Position numbers and translations under genes: made by a program. From NCBI RefSeq assembly GCF_022605525.1, contig NZ_JAKQYJ010000002.1, positions 744,001-808,000 of the forward strand: 64,000 nt of DNA, in the 5' to 3' direction. Position 1 is the stretch's first letter, and each line of letters begins with the position of its first letter. Below the pieces are notes generated by a model that was not told the DNA's origin, ran no database searches, and saw only the letters and a list, made by a program, of their open reading frames with translations. Positions 37,161-47,381 of this stretch are shown piece by piece. This DNA comes from Porphyrobacter sp. GA68 (GTDB taxonomy: Bacteria; Pseudomonadota; Alphaproteobacteria; Sphingomonadales; Sphingomonadaceae).

Positions 37161-37946
37161 TCAGGCGAAGACGGCGACCGTCTGGGTGCCGGCGGCGCGG
37201 GCGTTGCCGCCTTCATCCCAAAGCATCATGTGCTGACTGGACGTCCCAGCACCCGCCTCGTCCGCGCGGGAGCGCAGCAGCCACCAATTGTCGCCATCAG
37301 CCTGGACGGGCGCTACGAAAAAGTTGATCTGCCAGGTCATTGAACTAACCGGCCCACGCTGCGGCATGACCGGCACCACTGCCGGCGGGAGCGCATCACC
37401 AACCAGCATCAGCTCGGTCTCGACATCTAACCCCTCACGCTCCGACAAGCGTGCCCACAGGCAGATGTCCGGCTCTTTCGCCTCCTTCTTCGGCAGCGCG
37501 AAGCGGGTTTCAAAATGATGTTGCAGAAAGGCGGGTCGTTCGTGACCCCCCACCGGCCTCGCGTCGACCGGCGGGATGATGCCGGCTGGTGCCGCGGTGG
37601 GCTTTAATTGCGTTTCGCTCGGCAGTCTGTGCATGAACACGAAGGTCGCGACGAGGCCGCAACCGCCTTCACCCGTCACCTCTACTGCGATCCAGGTGGC
37701 ATTCCGCCCGCTCCGCAACAGGCGGGGTGCGACAGACACCTGCCCGCTTAATGGGCCAACGAACGCGATCTGAGCGGAACGCAGCGGCGGGAGCTGCGGG
37801 TTGCTCCGCTTGGCTGCATTCAGCGCCAGGGCGGCCGAAAGCCCGCCATAGGCGGTGCGTCCCTGCAGCCAGGTTTCCGGCACGGTCAATTCCATGCCGC
37901 CACCCTCCCGCTCTCGGGCGGACGCGATCACCGCGGCAAAGCTCAT
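37161..37946 (-). CDS. Acyl-CoA thioesterase-like double hot-dog protein
   Basis: A 261-residue protein resembling the thioesterase-like superfamily (TesB-type double hot-dog). The N-terminal half has TWLQGRTAYGGLSAALALNAA (the hot-dog helix) and LRSAQIAFVGPLSG; the second half has SMTWQINFFV and the mid-strand pattern. The active-site residues of TesB could not be assigned with certainty. Its ATG overlaps the pccA stop (ATGA), placing it last in the propionyl-CoA operon, where removing acyl-CoA would make sense; the actual substrate is unknown. Confidence 0.8.
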   Translation of the reverse strand: MSFAAVIASAREREGGGMELTVPETWLQGRTAYGGLSAALALNAAKRSNPQLPPLRSAQIAFVGPLSGQVSVAPRLLRSGRNATWIAVEVTGEGGCGLVATFVFMHRLPSETQLKPTAAPAGIIPPVDARPVGGHERPAFLQHHFETRFALPKKEAKEPDICLWARLSEREGLDVETELMLVGDALPPAVVPVMPQRGPVSSMTWQINFFVAPVQADGDNWWLLRSRADEAGAGTSSQHMMLWDEGGNARAAGTQTVAVFA

Positions 37947-39961
37947 GCGAGTTCGAGGATCACTGCGTCCACCGCCAGGCTGTCGCCCTCGCCTGCGTTG
38001 ATGCTGGCCACCGTGCCTTGCTTCTCCGCCCGCAGGATGTTCTCCATCTTCATCGCTTCCACCGTGGCGAGCGGCTGCCCGGGTTGCACCTCCTCGCCTT
38101 CGGTCACGTGCAGCTTCACCAGCAGGCCGGGCATGGGACAGATGAGCAGCTTGGACGTATCGGGCGGCACCTTTTCGATCATGTGCTGCGCTAGCGGAGC
38201 CACATGCGCCGGCAGGACGCGCAGGTGGTGCCGGGCGCCGCGCGTGGTGACCGCGTAGCCGGCGTGGCTCCGATCCACCTGAAGTGTCAGCCGCTCCGCC
38301 TCCCAGTCGACCTCAACCATCCGGTCTCCTGGCGTGTAGGCGAAGCTGACCTCCACCGGTTCCCCGTCCACAAGGTCGGCTTCCTCCTCAAGAGTGACAG
38401 CATAATCGGCATCCCCCAGCCGCACTACCCAGTCACCCGGCGCCAGAGTACCGCCGCCAAGCTGCTGATCAATCCGCCGCGCCCTGTCGGCATCGGCAGT
38501 GGCCACAATTGCGCCCACCGCCGCCAGCACCCGCTTCAGATCGACTGTGAGCGGCGCGCCCTTGAAGCCGTCTGGATATTCTTCCGCAATGAAGCCCGTG
38601 GTCAGATCACCGGCGAGGAAGCGCGGATGCTGCATGATCGCGCTGAGGAAGTCGACATTATGCCCAAGTCCCGCGATCCGGAACTGGTCGAGCGCCTGCA
38701 CCTGCAACGCGGCCGCTTCGTCGCGGGTCGGCGCCCAGGTGATCAGCTTGGCGATCATCGGGTCGTAGAACATCGACACCTCGCCGCCTTCGGCAACCCC
38801 GTCGTCGAGGCGCACATAAGCCTCGTCAGGCGTGGACAGCAGCGGCTGCTGATGCGTGAGGGCCGGCGGCGGCTGATAGTGGACCAGCCGCCCCGTGCTG
38901 GGCAGGAAGCCGCGATAAGGATCCTCGGCATAGACGCGGTTTTCGATGGACCAGCCGTTGATGCCGATGTCGTCCTGCTTGAAGGAAAGCTCCTCGCCAG
39001 CCGCCACGCGGATCATCTGTTCGACGAGGTCAATGCCGGTGATGCATTCCGTCACCGGATGCTCCACCTGCAGGCGGGTGTTCATCTCGAGAAAGTAGAA
39101 GCTTTCGCCGGTCGGATCAGCGCCGCTGACAATCAGTTCCACCGTGCCGGCCGAGTAGTAGCCCACCGCGCGGGCCAGCGCGACGCACTGCTCGCCCATC
39201 GCGGCCCGCATCTTCGGCGTGACGAAGGGCGACGGCGCTTCCTCCACCACCTTCTGGTGCCGGCGCTGGATCGAACATTCGCGCTCGTTGAGATAGAGGA
39301 TGTTGCCGTGCCGGTCGCCGAGGATCTGGATCTCGATGTGGCGCGGATTGAGGATGAACTTTTCAATGAACACGCGGTCGTCGCCGAAAGAGTTCAGCCC
39401 CTCCCGCTTCACCGCCTCGAACCCGTCGCGCACGTCCTGCTCGCTGTATGCGAGGCGCATCCCCTTGCCCCCGCCGCCGGCCGACGCCTTCATCATCACG
39501 GGGTAGCCGATCTCGGACGCGATGCGGACCGCGTGCTCGGTATCCTCGATCTCGCCGACGAAACCGGGGACGACGTTGACGCCCGCCTGCTTGGCGAGCT
39601 TCTTGGATTCGATCTTGTCGCCCATCGCCGCGATCGCGTCGACCGGCGGACCGATGAAGGCGATGCCCTCACGCTCGAGCGCCTCGGCGAAGGTGGTGCG
39701 TTCGGACAGGAAGCCATAGCCCGGATGCACGGCCTCGGCCCCGGTCTGCTTGCAGGCGGCGATGATCCTTTCCGCGACCAGGTAGCTCTCGGACGCCGGC
39801 GAAGGCCCGATATGCACCGCCTCGTCCGCCATCCGCACGAACGGCGCGCGCGCATCGGCGTCGGAGTAGACCGCGACGGTCTGGATACCCATCCGGCGTG
39901 CGGTCTTGATCACCCGGCAAGCGATCTCGCCCCGGTTGGCGATGAGGATTTTGGAGAACAT
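37943..39961 (-). CDS. pccA: Propionyl-CoA carboxylase alpha subunit (biotin carboxylase + biotin carrier)
   Basis: A 672-residue biotin-dependent carboxylase subunit. The ATG at 39961 gives [20 protein letters not shown], the conserved start; the longer ORF to 40126 is spurious. It contains the biotin-carboxylase domain (KASAGGGGKGMRLA ATP-grasp loop, HIEIQILGDRHGN, FYFLEMNTRLQVEHPVTE), a linker/BT domain, and a C-terminal biotinyl domain with VEAMKMENILRAEK (biotin on Lys638). Combined with pccB, epimerase and mutase in the same operon, propionyl-CoA is the likely substrate; methylcrotonyl-CoA is less likely. It shares one base with the small membrane gene's stop (TGATG). Confidence 0.93.
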   Translation of the reverse strand: MFSKILIANRGEIACRVIKTARRMGIQTVAVYSDADARAPFVRMADEAVHIGPSPASESYLVAERIIAACKQTGAEAVHPGYGFLSERTTFAEALEREGIAFIGPPVDAIAAMGDKIESKKLAKQAGVNVVPGFVGEIEDTEHAVRIASEIGYPVMMKASAGGGGKGMRLAYSEQDVRDGFEAVKREGLNSFGDDRVFIEKFILNPRHIEIQILGDRHGNILYLNERECSIQRRHQKVVEEAPSPFVTPKMRAAMGEQCVALARAVGYYSAGTVELIVSGADPTGESFYFLEMNTRLQVEHPVTECITGIDLVEQMIRVAAGEELSFKQDDIGINGWSIENRVYAEDPYRGFLPSTGRLVHYQPPPALTHQQPLLSTPDEAYVRLDDGVAEGGEVSMFYDPMIAKLITWAPTRDEAAALQVQALDQFRIAGLGHNVDFLSAIMQHPRFLAGDLTTGFIAEEYPDGFKGAPLTVDLKRVLAAVGAIVATADADRARRIDQQLGGGTLAPGDWVVRLGDADYAVTLEEEADLVDGEPVEVSFAYTPGDRMVEVDWEAERLTLQVDRSHAGYAVTTRGARHHLRVLPAHVAPLAQHMIEKVPPDTSKLLICPMPGLLVKLHVTEGEEVQPGQPLATVEAMKMENILRAEKQGTVASINAGEGDSLAVDAVILELA

Positions 39962-40212
39962 CAGTCTTTTCTCTTCAGTGCCAGCCAACCGGCTAAAACC
40001 ATTATGGCTATTGATACGAACAGGAACCCCGGAAACATGAGCCAGCGGATCAGCTCGTCGCGCTCGCATCCTGCCCCATCTACTTTTGGGGCGCAGTGCC
40101 CCATTGCCGCCCCCGCAAGCAGCCATCCGTTCAAAATGACAAGCCCGAACGCCAAGCCGATGCAGCCAATTTTGCGTCCTGTGCTTAGTGGCTGCTGATC
40201 GGAAAAACTCAC
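39961..40212 (-). CDS. Small two-helix membrane protein between bioB and pccA
   Basis: An 83-residue product from a GTG at 40212 that overlaps the bioB stop (GTGA). It reads [13 protein letters not shown], a first transmembrane helix ([22 protein letters not shown]), an extracytoplasmic loop with two Cys ([19 protein letters not shown]), a second helix ([23 protein letters not shown]) and a KRKD end. No family recognised. Coupling on both sides means it is translated with bioB and pccA. The upstream part of the longer ORF to 40374 is a shadow of bioB. Confidence 0.7.
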   Translation of the reverse strand: MSFSDQQPLSTGRKIGCIGLAFGLVILNGWLLAGAAMGHCAPKVDGAGCERDELIRWLMFPGFLFVSIAIMVLAGWLALKRKD

Positions 40213-41237
40213 TCCGCCGCCTCCGCCACTCGGCACGCCCGTATCGGCTCCTCGCCCTGAAGCGCCGTCAGCCCCAGCTTGGCGAACAGCGCCGCGTCGC
40301 TGTCGTCGCCCGCATTCGGCGCGGTGAGCAGCTTGTCGCCGGTGAAGATCGAGTTCGCGCCGGCGAGGAAGCACAGCGCTTGGGTCGCCTCGCTCATGCT
40401 CTCTCGGCCGGCGGAGAGGCGCACCATCGACAGCGGCATCGTGATCCGTGCCACCGCGACGGTGCGGACGAACTCGATGTCATCGATCTTGGCGAGCGGG
40501 GTGTCGGCCAGCATGTCGCCCAGCACCGTGCCCTTCACCGGCACCAGGGCGTTGACCGGCACGCTCTCGGGATGCTGCGGCAGCGTGGCGAGCGTGTGGA
40601 TGAAGCCGACGCGGTCCTCCCGCGTCTCGCCCATGCCGACGATCCCGCCGCTGCACACATTGATCCCCGCCGCGCGGACGTTGGCCAGCGTGTCCAGCCG
40701 GTCCTCGTAACGGCGGGTGGTGATCACCCGCTCGTAATACTCCGGCCCGGTGTCGATGTTGTGGTTGTAGTAGTCGAGCCCCGCCTCGGCCAGCATGTCC
40801 GCCTGCCGCGAGGTCAGCATTCCCAGGGTCATGCAGGTTTCCAGCCCCATCGCGCGGACGCCTTTCACGATTTCGACGATCGCCGGCATGTCGCGGTCCT
40901 TGGGGTTGCGCCAGGCGGCGCCCATGCAGAACCGCTGTGATCCCGCATCCTTCGCCTGCGCCGCGCGCTGCAAGACCTGCTGCACCTCCATCAGCTTGGT
41001 CGCCTGAACCCCGCTGTCGGCCTTCACGCTTTGCGAGCAATAGCCGCAATCCTCCGGACAACCGCCCGTCTTGATGGAGAGCAGCGTGCAGAGCTGGATC
41101 TGGTCCGGCGGATGGTTCGCGCGGTGAACGGTGGCCGCCAGGAACAGCAGTTCGGTGAACGGCAGGTCGAAGAGCGCGGCTATTTCGTCGCGGGTCCAGT
41201 CGGTGCGCACCGTGTCGTGCTGAACTTGTTTCAGCAT
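40209..41237 (-). CDS. bioB: Biotin synthase
   Basis: BioB is a radical-SAM enzyme that inserts sulphur into dethiobiotin. From the ATG at 41237 (GAGGGG eight bases upstream) it is 342 residues. The SAM cluster motif is CPEDCGYC (Cys60, Cys64, Cys67). Further landmarks are [43 protein letters not shown], and the C-terminal [19 protein letters not shown]. The first eight codons (LKQVQHD) are part of a palindromic repeat. Biotin made here is the cofactor of PccA, two genes downstream. Confidence 0.96.
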   Translation of the reverse strand: MLKQVQHDTVRTDWTRDEIAALFDLPFTELLFLAATVHRANHPPDQIQLCTLLSIKTGGCPEDCGYCSQSVKADSGVQATKLMEVQQVLQRAAQAKDAGSQRFCMGAAWRNPKDRDMPAIVEIVKGVRAMGLETCMTLGMLTSRQADMLAEAGLDYYNHNIDTGPEYYERVITTRRYEDRLDTLANVRAAGINVCSGGIVGMGETREDRVGFIHTLATLPQHPESVPVNALVPVKGTVLGDMLADTPLAKIDDIEFVRTVAVARITMPLSMVRLSAGRESMSEATQALCFLAGANSIFTGDKLLTAPNAGDDSDAALFAKLGLTALQGEEPIRACRVAEAAE

Positions 41238-41298
41238 CAATGTATCCCCTCAACCCTAGTTCTCGGCCGCAACATAGACCCTGAAACAGGTTCAGGGT
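41218..41298. repeat. Paired palindromic elements at the start of bioB
   Basis: TGCTGAA-CTTGT-TTCAGCA (41218-41236) and ACCCTGAA-ACAGG-TTCAGGGT (41278-41298) are two hairpins of the same type (stem ending in CTGAA/TTCAG around a 5-nt loop), about 40 bp apart. The first lies within the bioB coding region and encodes its N-terminal residues; the second lies between bioB and the mutase gene. They look like the short palindromic intergenic repeats common in sphingomonads. Confidence 0.8.
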
Positions 41299-41322
41299 GA
41301 CGAATAACAAGGCGGTAGAATA

Positions 41323-43476
41323 TCACGCCGCCGCTTCTCCCATCGTCTCACCCGCCGGCGGCATGTTGTGCCCCAACAGCCGCAGCATGTCCGCCGCGCA
41401 CTCCACCACATTGCTTCCCGGTCCGTAAATCCCCTGCACCCCTGCCTCGCGCAGGAAATCGTAGTCCTGCGGCGGGATGACGCCGCCCGCCACCACCTTG
41501 ATGTCGGCCCGCCCCGCGTCGCGCAAGAGCTGGATCAGTTCGGGGATCAGCGTCTTGTGCCCCGCCGCAAGGCTGCTCGCGCCGATGGCGTCCACGTCGT
41601 TCGCCAGCGCCATGTGGCAGGTCTCGGACGGTGTCTGGAACAGCGGACCGGACAGCACGTCGAAACCCATGTCGGCAAAGGCGGAGGCGATGACGTTGGC
41701 ACCCCGGTCGTGACCATCCTGTCCCATCTTGGCGACCATGATCTTCGGCTTGCGGCCCAGCCGGCGCTCGACCGCCTGCACGCCCTCGACCACCTGTGCG
41801 TAACGGGCGTCGGTCGCATACGCCTCGGCATAGATGCCGCGTACGGGCCGGGGCAGCGTGTCGTAACGGCCGAACACGTCCTCCAGCGCGCTGCTGATCT
41901 CGCCCAGGGTCGCGTCGTGGCGGGCGGCCTCCACGGACAGCGCGAGGAGGTTTTCTCCGCTTCGCGCGCCTTCCCGCAATGCGTCCAGCGCGGCCTGGCA
42001 CGCCGCCTCGTCCCGCCCGGCGCGCACCTGCTCCAGCCGTGCGACCTGGCTTTGCCGCACGGCGTGGTTGTCGATGTCGAGCGTGTCGATCCGCGCTTCT
42101 TCTGGCAGACGGTACTTGTTGACCCCGACCACCGCCGTCTCGCCCCTGTCGACGCTCGCCTGCTTGGCCGCGGCGGCGCGTTCGATCGCGGCCTTGGGAG
42201 CGCCGCTGGCGACGTAGGCTGTCATCCCCCCCGCCGCATCGACCTCGGCGATCAGCGCTTCGGCCTGTTCCACCAGCTCAGCTGTCAGGGCTTCGACATA
42301 GTAGGAACCGCCCAGCGGATCGGCCACGCGGGTGATGCCGGTTTCCTCCTGCAGCACCAGCTGCGTGTTGCGGGCGATGCGGGCGGAAAAATCGGTGGGC
42401 AGCGCGATCGCTTCGTCCAGTGCATTGGTGTGAAGCGACTGCGTCCCGCCCAGCACGGCCGCCATTGCCTCCACCGTGGTGCGGATGACGTTGTTGTAGG
42501 GGTCTTGTTCCTGCAAGGACACGCCGCTGGTCTGGCAGTGGGTGCGCAGCATCTTGGACTTGGGGTTCTGCGCGCCCAGATCCGTCATCACGTCGTGCCA
42601 GATCTGGCGCGCCGCGCGCATCTTGGCGATCTCCATGAAGAAGTTCATGCCGATGCCCCAGAAGAAGGACAGGCGCGGCGCGAAATCGTCGAGCGACAGG
42701 CCGGCGGCCATGGCGCGCTTCGCGTATTCCTTCCCGTCGGCGATGGTGAAGGCGAGTTCCTGCACCGCGGTCGCCCCGGCCTCGTGCATGTGATAGCCGG
42801 AAATGGAGATGCTGTTGAACCGGGGCATGTGCGCCGATGTGTAGGCGATGATGTCCGACACGATCCGCATGCTGGGTTCGGGCGGATAGATGTAGGTGTT
42901 GCGGACCATGAACTCCTTCAGGATGTCGTTCTGAATGGTCCCCGACAGCCTGTCCTGAGACACCCCCTGCTGCTCCGCCGCGACGATGAAGAAGCCCAGC
43001 ACCGGCAGCACCGCGCCATTCATCGTCATGGAAACGCTCATCTGGTCGAGCGGGATCTGGTCGAACAGGATCTCCATGTCGCGCACCGTGTCGATGGCGA
43101 CGCCCGCCTTGCCGACATCGCCTACCACGCGCGGGTGGTCGGAATCGTAGCCGCGATGGGTGGCGAGATCGAAGGCAACGGATAGCCCCTTCTGACCGGC
43201 GGCTAAGTTCCGGCGGTAGAAGGCGTTGGATTCCTCGGCGGTGGAGAAGCCGGCGTACTGGCGGATGGTCCACGGCCGCCCGGTGTACATCGAGGCGTAG
43301 GGGCCGCGCGTGAACGGCGCGAAGCCGGGCAGCCCTGGGTCGAGGTTGGCAGTATCGTCGGCGGTGTAGAGCGGCTTGACGGCGATCCCCTCCGGCGTGT
43401 GCCAGATAAGATCGCGGCCCTTTACCTCTTTGGCGGCGGCCGACTGCCAGTCGCTTGAAGTTGGTTTTTCGTTCAT
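41323..43476 (-). CDS. scpA: Methylmalonyl-CoA mutase, single-chain
   Basis: An adenosylcobalamin-dependent isomerase of 717 residues converting (R)-methylmalonyl-CoA to succinyl-CoA. Both the catalytic barrel ([77 protein letters not shown]) and the C-terminal B12-binding domain ([19 protein letters not shown] with cobalt-ligand His, then [16 protein letters not shown] and [13 protein letters not shown]) are in one chain. Cobalamin genes are not in the window. Confidence 0.97.
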   Translation of the reverse strand: MNEKPTSSDWQSAAAKEVKGRDLIWHTPEGIAVKPLYTADDTANLDPGLPGFAPFTRGPYASMYTGRPWTIRQYAGFSTAEESNAFYRRNLAAGQKGLSVAFDLATHRGYDSDHPRVVGDVGKAGVAIDTVRDMEILFDQIPLDQMSVSMTMNGAVLPVLGFFIVAAEQQGVSQDRLSGTIQNDILKEFMVRNTYIYPPEPSMRIVSDIIAYTSAHMPRFNSISISGYHMHEAGATAVQELAFTIADGKEYAKRAMAAGLSLDDFAPRLSFFWGIGMNFFMEIAKMRAARQIWHDVMTDLGAQNPKSKMLRTHCQTSGVSLQEQDPYNNVIRTTVEAMAAVLGGTQSLHTNALDEAIALPTDFSARIARNTQLVLQEETGITRVADPLGGSYYVEALTAELVEQAEALIAEVDAAGGMTAYVASGAPKAAIERAAAAKQASVDRGETAVVGVNKYRLPEEARIDTLDIDNHAVRQSQVARLEQVRAGRDEAACQAALDALREGARSGENLLALSVEAARHDATLGEISSALEDVFGRYDTLPRPVRGIYAEAYATDARYAQVVEGVQAVERRLGRKPKIMVAKMGQDGHDRGANVIASAFADMGFDVLSGPLFQTPSETCHMALANDVDAIGASSLAAGHKTLIPELIQLLRDAGRADIKVVAGGVIPPQDYDFLREAGVQGIYGPGSNVVECAADMLRLLGHNMPPAGETMGEAAA

Positions 43477-43486
43477 ATCTTTCTCG

Positions 43487-43567
43487 TCACCCCGGACCTG
43501 ATCCGGGGTCCAGCTTTCAGAGCACAGGGTTGGAGGAAGCGGGATGCCGGATCAAGTCCGGCATGAC
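43487..43567. repeat. Two palindromic elements between the epimerase and mutase genes
   Basis: ACCCCGGA-CCTGA-TCCGGGGT (43489-43509) and ATGCCGGA-TCAAG-TCCGGCAT (43544-43564), each an 8-bp perfect stem with a 5-nt loop, 34 bp apart. The consensus (GTCA..CCGGA.CTGATCCGG, and a GATGCCGGATCAAGTCCGGC variant) matches widespread alphaproteobacterial palindromes. They may stabilise or punctuate the operon mRNA. Confidence 0.85.
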
Positions 43568-43579
43568 GCCGAAGGCATC

Positions 43580-44032
43580 TTAGTTCGACCAGTCCGAACC
43601 CTCGCGCGGGGTTTCCATGATCTCGGTCAGCACGCCCATCATGTCCTTGGGGTGGAGGAAGAAGATCGGCGTCCCGTGCGCCCCGATGCGGGTCGGGCCG
43701 AGAATGCGCTTGTTTAAGGACTCGAACCACGCGCGCGCCTCCTCGATATCGGGCACTTCGAAACAGACATGGTGCTGCCCGCCGAGCGGGTTTTTGGCGA
43801 GGAAGCCGTGGATCGGCGAAGCCTCGGACAACGGCTCGATCAGCTCGATCTGCGTGCCGTTCATCGCCCCGTCCGCGCCGGGGGTATCGACGAAGCAGAC
43901 CTTCACGCCCTGCTCCTCGAGGTCGAAGGGCGTGTGGATCTTGGTCGCGCCCATCACGTCGCGGTAGAACGCGATCGAGTCCGCGATGGAGGGCGTGGCG
44001 ACCCCGATGTGGTTCAAGCGGCCGAGTTTCAT
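43580..44032 (-). CDS. mce: Methylmalonyl-CoA epimerase
   Basis: A vicinal-oxygen-chelate metalloenzyme of 150 residues that interconverts (S)- and (R)-methylmalonyl-CoA. From the ATG at 44032: LNHIGVATPSIADSIAFYRD (metal-binding His), GTQIELIEPL (Glu region), GGQHHVCFEVPDIEEAR (second metal His), and IFFLHPKDMMGVLTEIM (Glu ligand near the C-terminus). It is the middle step between the carboxylase and mutase encoded beside it. The ATG overlaps the preceding gene's stop (ATGA). Confidence 0.95.
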   Translation of the reverse strand: MKLGRLNHIGVATPSIADSIAFYRDVMGATKIHTPFDLEEQGVKVCFVDTPGADGAMNGTQIELIEPLSEASPIHGFLAKNPLGGQHHVCFEVPDIEEARAWFESLNKRILGPTRIGAHGTPIFFLHPKDMMGVLTEIMETPREGSDWSN

Positions 44033-44307
44033 TGCGCTTCCTTGTGAATTCGCATTGCTTTGTCTGCGACGATCCAATCTGCTTCAATAGGTGGATCGCC
44101 CTTCTCACCTATGCCGATGTACTCAGTTCGCACCCAGACGAGGTAGTTCAGAACCTCGTCGCGGGAGGCGTTGGACTGCAGCATCGAGTACAGCTTTAGA
44201 GCATAGCTGTCGTACTCGTCAGTAGGCCCACCGGAGCCATTATTGACACCAATAGGGTCCCACTCTTCCCACAGAAGGGCCTTCAGCTGTTTGAGTTCAT
44301 CACTCAC
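44029..44307 (-). CDS. Small uncharacterised protein inside the propionate operon
   Basis: A 92-residue product from a GTG at 44307 overlapping the pccB stop (GTGA). The sequence ([37 protein letters not shown], ...[14 protein letters not shown]) shows the W-DPIGV ... DEYDSYA pattern that I associate with DUF1871-type small proteins; this is from memory and unverified. Base composition is visibly lower in GC than its neighbours, as if the gene were a later insertion. Coupled on both sides (GTGA, ATGA). No function can be assigned. Confidence 0.72.
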   Translation of the reverse strand: MSDELKQLKALLWEEWDPIGVNNGSGGPTDEYDSYALKLYSMLQSNASRDEVLNYLVWVRTEYIGIGEKGDPPIEADWIVADKAMRIHKEAQ

Positions 44308-45836
44308 AGCGGAATATTGTCATGCTTCTTCCACGGGTTCTCCAGCTGCTTCGTCCGCAGCTTCCTTAGCCCCAGCGCGATACGCTTGCGCGTCGAGTGC
44401 GGATAAATCACCTCGTCGATATAGCCGCGCTGGGCCGCGACGAAGGGGTTGGCGAAGCGGTCTTCGTATTCCTTGGTCCGGGCGGCGATCTTCTCCGGGT
44501 CGTCCTTCTCGCTGCGGAAGATGATCTCGACCGCGCCCTTGGCGCCCATCACCGCGATCTCGGCGGTGGGCCAGGCGTAGTTGAGGTCGCCGCGCAGGTG
44601 CTTGGACGCCATGACGTCGTAGGCGCCGCCGTAGGCCTTGCGGGTGATCACAGTGATCTTGGGCACGGTCGCCTCGGCATAGGCGAACAGCAGCTTGGCC
44701 CCGTGCTTGATGATCCCGCCCAGCTCCTGCGCGGTGCCGGGGAGGAAGCCGGGCACGTCGACGAAGGTGATGATCGGGATCTCGAACGCGTCGCAAAAGC
44801 GCACGAATCGCGCTGCCTTCTTCGAAGAGTTGATGTCGAGCACGCCGGCCAGCACCATCGGCTGGTTGGCGACAACGCCGACGGTGCGCCCCTCCACCCG
44901 GCCGAACCCGCAGATGATGTTCGCCGCGTGCTTGGGCTGCACTTCGAAGAAGTCGCCTTCGTCCAGCGTCTTACGAATGACTTCGTGCATGTCATAGGGC
45001 TGGTTGGCGTTGTCCGGGATCAGCGTGTCGAGCGACGGCTCCTCCCGGTCCCAAGGATCCGCGGTCGGCCGCTCCGGCACGCCTTCCCGGTTGGACAGCG
45101 GCAGGAAGTCGAAAAAGTCGCGCGTGGCGAGCAGGGTCTCAATATCGTTCTCGAACGCGACATCGGCAACGCTGGTCTTGGTGGTGTGCGTCACCGCCCC
45201 GCCCAGCTCCTCTTGCGTCACGACTTCGTTGGTGACGGTCTTCACCACATCCGGGCCGGTCACGAACATGTACGAGCTGTCCTTCACCATGAAGATGAAG
45301 TCGGTCATCGCCGGCGAATACACCGCGCCGCCCGCGCATGGCCCCATGATCAGGCTGATCTGCGGCACCACCCCGCTGGCCAGCACGTTGCGCTGGAACA
45401 CCTCGGCATAGCCGCCTAATGAGGCCACGCCTTCCTGGATGCGCGCGCCGCCGGAATCGTTGAGGCCGATGACCGGCGCGCCGACCTTCAGCGCCATGTC
45501 CATCACCTTGCAGATCTTCTCCGCATGGCGTTTGGAAAGCGAGCCGCCAAAGACGGTGAAATCCTGGGAAAAGACGAACACCAGCCGACCGTTGATCGTG
45601 CCGCTGCCCGTGACAACGCCGTCGCCGGGAATCTTCTGCGCATCCATCCCGAAATCGGTGCAATCGTGTTCGACATAGGTGTCGAGTTCTTCGAAGCTTC
45701 CTTCATCGAGCAGCACGTCCAGCCGTTCGCGGGCGGTCAGCTTGCCCTTGGCATGCTGCGCGGCGATCCGCTTTTCCCCGCCGCCAATGCGGGCGGCGGC
45801 GCGGCGGCGTTCCATTTCGGCGATGTTGGCGGACAA
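44304..45836 (-). CDS. pccB: Propionyl-CoA carboxylase beta subunit (carboxyltransferase)
   Basis: A 510-residue carboxyltransferase. Characteristic segments are [93 protein letters not shown], and [23 protein letters not shown]. The start is a TTG at 45836 (CGGAG upstream) rather than the ATG seven codons later, because [14 protein letters not shown] matches the family N-terminus. It partners pccA, seven genes downstream in the same operon. tlyA lies 55 bp upstream and may be co-transcribed. Confidence 0.95.
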   Translation of the reverse strand: MSANIAEMERRRAAARIGGGEKRIAAQHAKGKLTARERLDVLLDEGSFEELDTYVEHDCTDFGMDAQKIPGDGVVTGSGTINGRLVFVFSQDFTVFGGSLSKRHAEKICKVMDMALKVGAPVIGLNDSGGARIQEGVASLGGYAEVFQRNVLASGVVPQISLIMGPCAGGAVYSPAMTDFIFMVKDSSYMFVTGPDVVKTVTNEVVTQEELGGAVTHTTKTSVADVAFENDIETLLATRDFFDFLPLSNREGVPERPTADPWDREEPSLDTLIPDNANQPYDMHEVIRKTLDEGDFFEVQPKHAANIICGFGRVEGRTVGVVANQPMVLAGVLDINSSKKAARFVRFCDAFEIPIITFVDVPGFLPGTAQELGGIIKHGAKLLFAYAEATVPKITVITRKAYGGAYDVMASKHLRGDLNYAWPTAEIAVMGAKGAVEIIFRSEKDDPEKIAARTKEYEDRFANPFVAAQRGYIDEVIYPHSTRKRIALGLRKLRTKQLENPWKKHDNIPL

Positions 45837-45891
45837 AGGGCGCTCCGTGGTTTGTTGCAGTTCGGCGACTAGGCGGAACAGTGCCGCAGGG

Positions 45892-46629
<738 letters not shown>

Positions 46630-46663
46630 GGACCCCGCCGGCATTAACGGGCATTGTGCCGGC

Positions 46664-47212
46664 ATGAAACCAGTTTACGCCCGCCTGACCGCCGCCCTCG
46701 TGCTGACTTTCGGGGTTGCCGCCTGTGTCCCACGCGCCGCCGCGCCGCCCGCGCCCGCACCGGCCGCTCCCGCGCCAACCGTCTTGCCGCCTGCGCCCGG
46801 ACCGGCGCCCGCGTTTTCCAACTGGAAGGACGCGCCGCGAACCCTCGGTGAATGGCGCTATGCTCCTGCGCCGGGTGGCGGCACTGCGCTGTACGCCGAT
46901 CCTGGGCGTGGCACCCGCTTCACGCTGCGCTGCGACCGGTCGCAGCGCCAGATCGTTCTGGAACAACCCGGACAGGCGAGTGGGGCGGTGCCCGTTGTGG
47001 TGCGCACGGATGCGCTCAATCGCACTCTCGCCGGACAGGCGGTTCCCGGCCAGGCTGGGGGCGTGCGCGTCACGCTGCCGGCAACCGATCCGCTGCTCGA
47101 TGCGATGGCGCTAAGCAGGGGTCGTTTTGCGGTGGAGGCGGCGGGACAGCCGCCACTCTACCTGCCGTCGTGGCCCGAGGTGACGCGGGTGGTAGAAGAC
47201 TGCCGCGGCTGA
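46664..47212 (+). CDS. Putative lipoprotein of unknown function
   Basis: A 182-residue product from the ATG at 46664. The signal MKPVYARLTAALVLTFGVAAC ends in a lipobox VAAC, so the mature protein would be lipid-anchored. A Pro/Ala-rich spacer (residues ~25-55) is followed by SNWKDAPRTLGEWRYAPAPGGG, TALYADPGRGTRFTLRC, and a tail ending EVTRVVEDCRG; two cysteines could pair. No named family recognised. It is divergent from tlyA and followed by the ilvE leader region. Confidence 0.78.
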   Translation: MKPVYARLTAALVLTFGVAACVPRAAAPPAPAPAAPAPTVLPPAPGPAPAFSNWKDAPRTLGEWRYAPAPGGGTALYADPGRGTRFTLRCDRSQRQIVLEQPGQASGAVPVVVRTDALNRTLAGQAVPGQAGGVRVTLPATDPLLDAMALSRGRFAVEAAGQPPLYLPSWPEVTRVVEDCRG

Positions 47213-47366
47213 TCGGGCCAGCTCTGTCGAAAAGCCAACCCTGTCGAAAAGGATGCGCCAGGTCTTGCAATCCGCCTGCTTCCGCAACAGATTACGCCCT
47301 GAGGTCAGCGGTGCACGCTGTCCTTGACCCCCGGTGAAACGGTGCGGGTCTTGGCTTACAAGCGCG
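47213..47366 (+). other. Intergenic stretch before the ilvE leader
   Basis: About 150 bp with no gene seen. An 11-bp direct repeat CTGTCGAAAAG occurs near 47223 and 47244. The segment TTGACC at 47324-47329 could be a -35 element, but no convincing -10 follows at normal spacing. Everything downstream to 47591 belongs to the leader described separately. Confidence 0.5.
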
Positions 47367-47380
47367 AAAGGAGGTGATCC
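47367..47380 (+). promoter_or_regulatory. Perfect 14-nt Shine-Dalgarno sequence
   Basis: AAAGGAGGTGATCC is an exact complement of the 16S rRNA 3' tail (GGATCACCTCCTTT). The GGAGG core ends seven bases before the ATG at 47382, ideal spacing. It is not a 16S gene fragment, because the sequence diverges from the 16S complement right after GATCC. Confidence 0.85.
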
Positions 47381-47381
47381 G

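Noticed and set aside
38204-40198. 664-codon open frame on the plus strand
   Set aside because: Antisense to pccA; low-complexity His/Arg/Leu-rich translation typical of a shadow frame.
41368-43185. 605-codon open frame on the plus strand
   Set aside because: Antisense to the mutase; shadow.
47367-47381. Possible 16S rRNA gene fragment
   Set aside because: The match to the 16S complement stops after GATCC and continues differently; it is a Shine-Dalgarno sequence.
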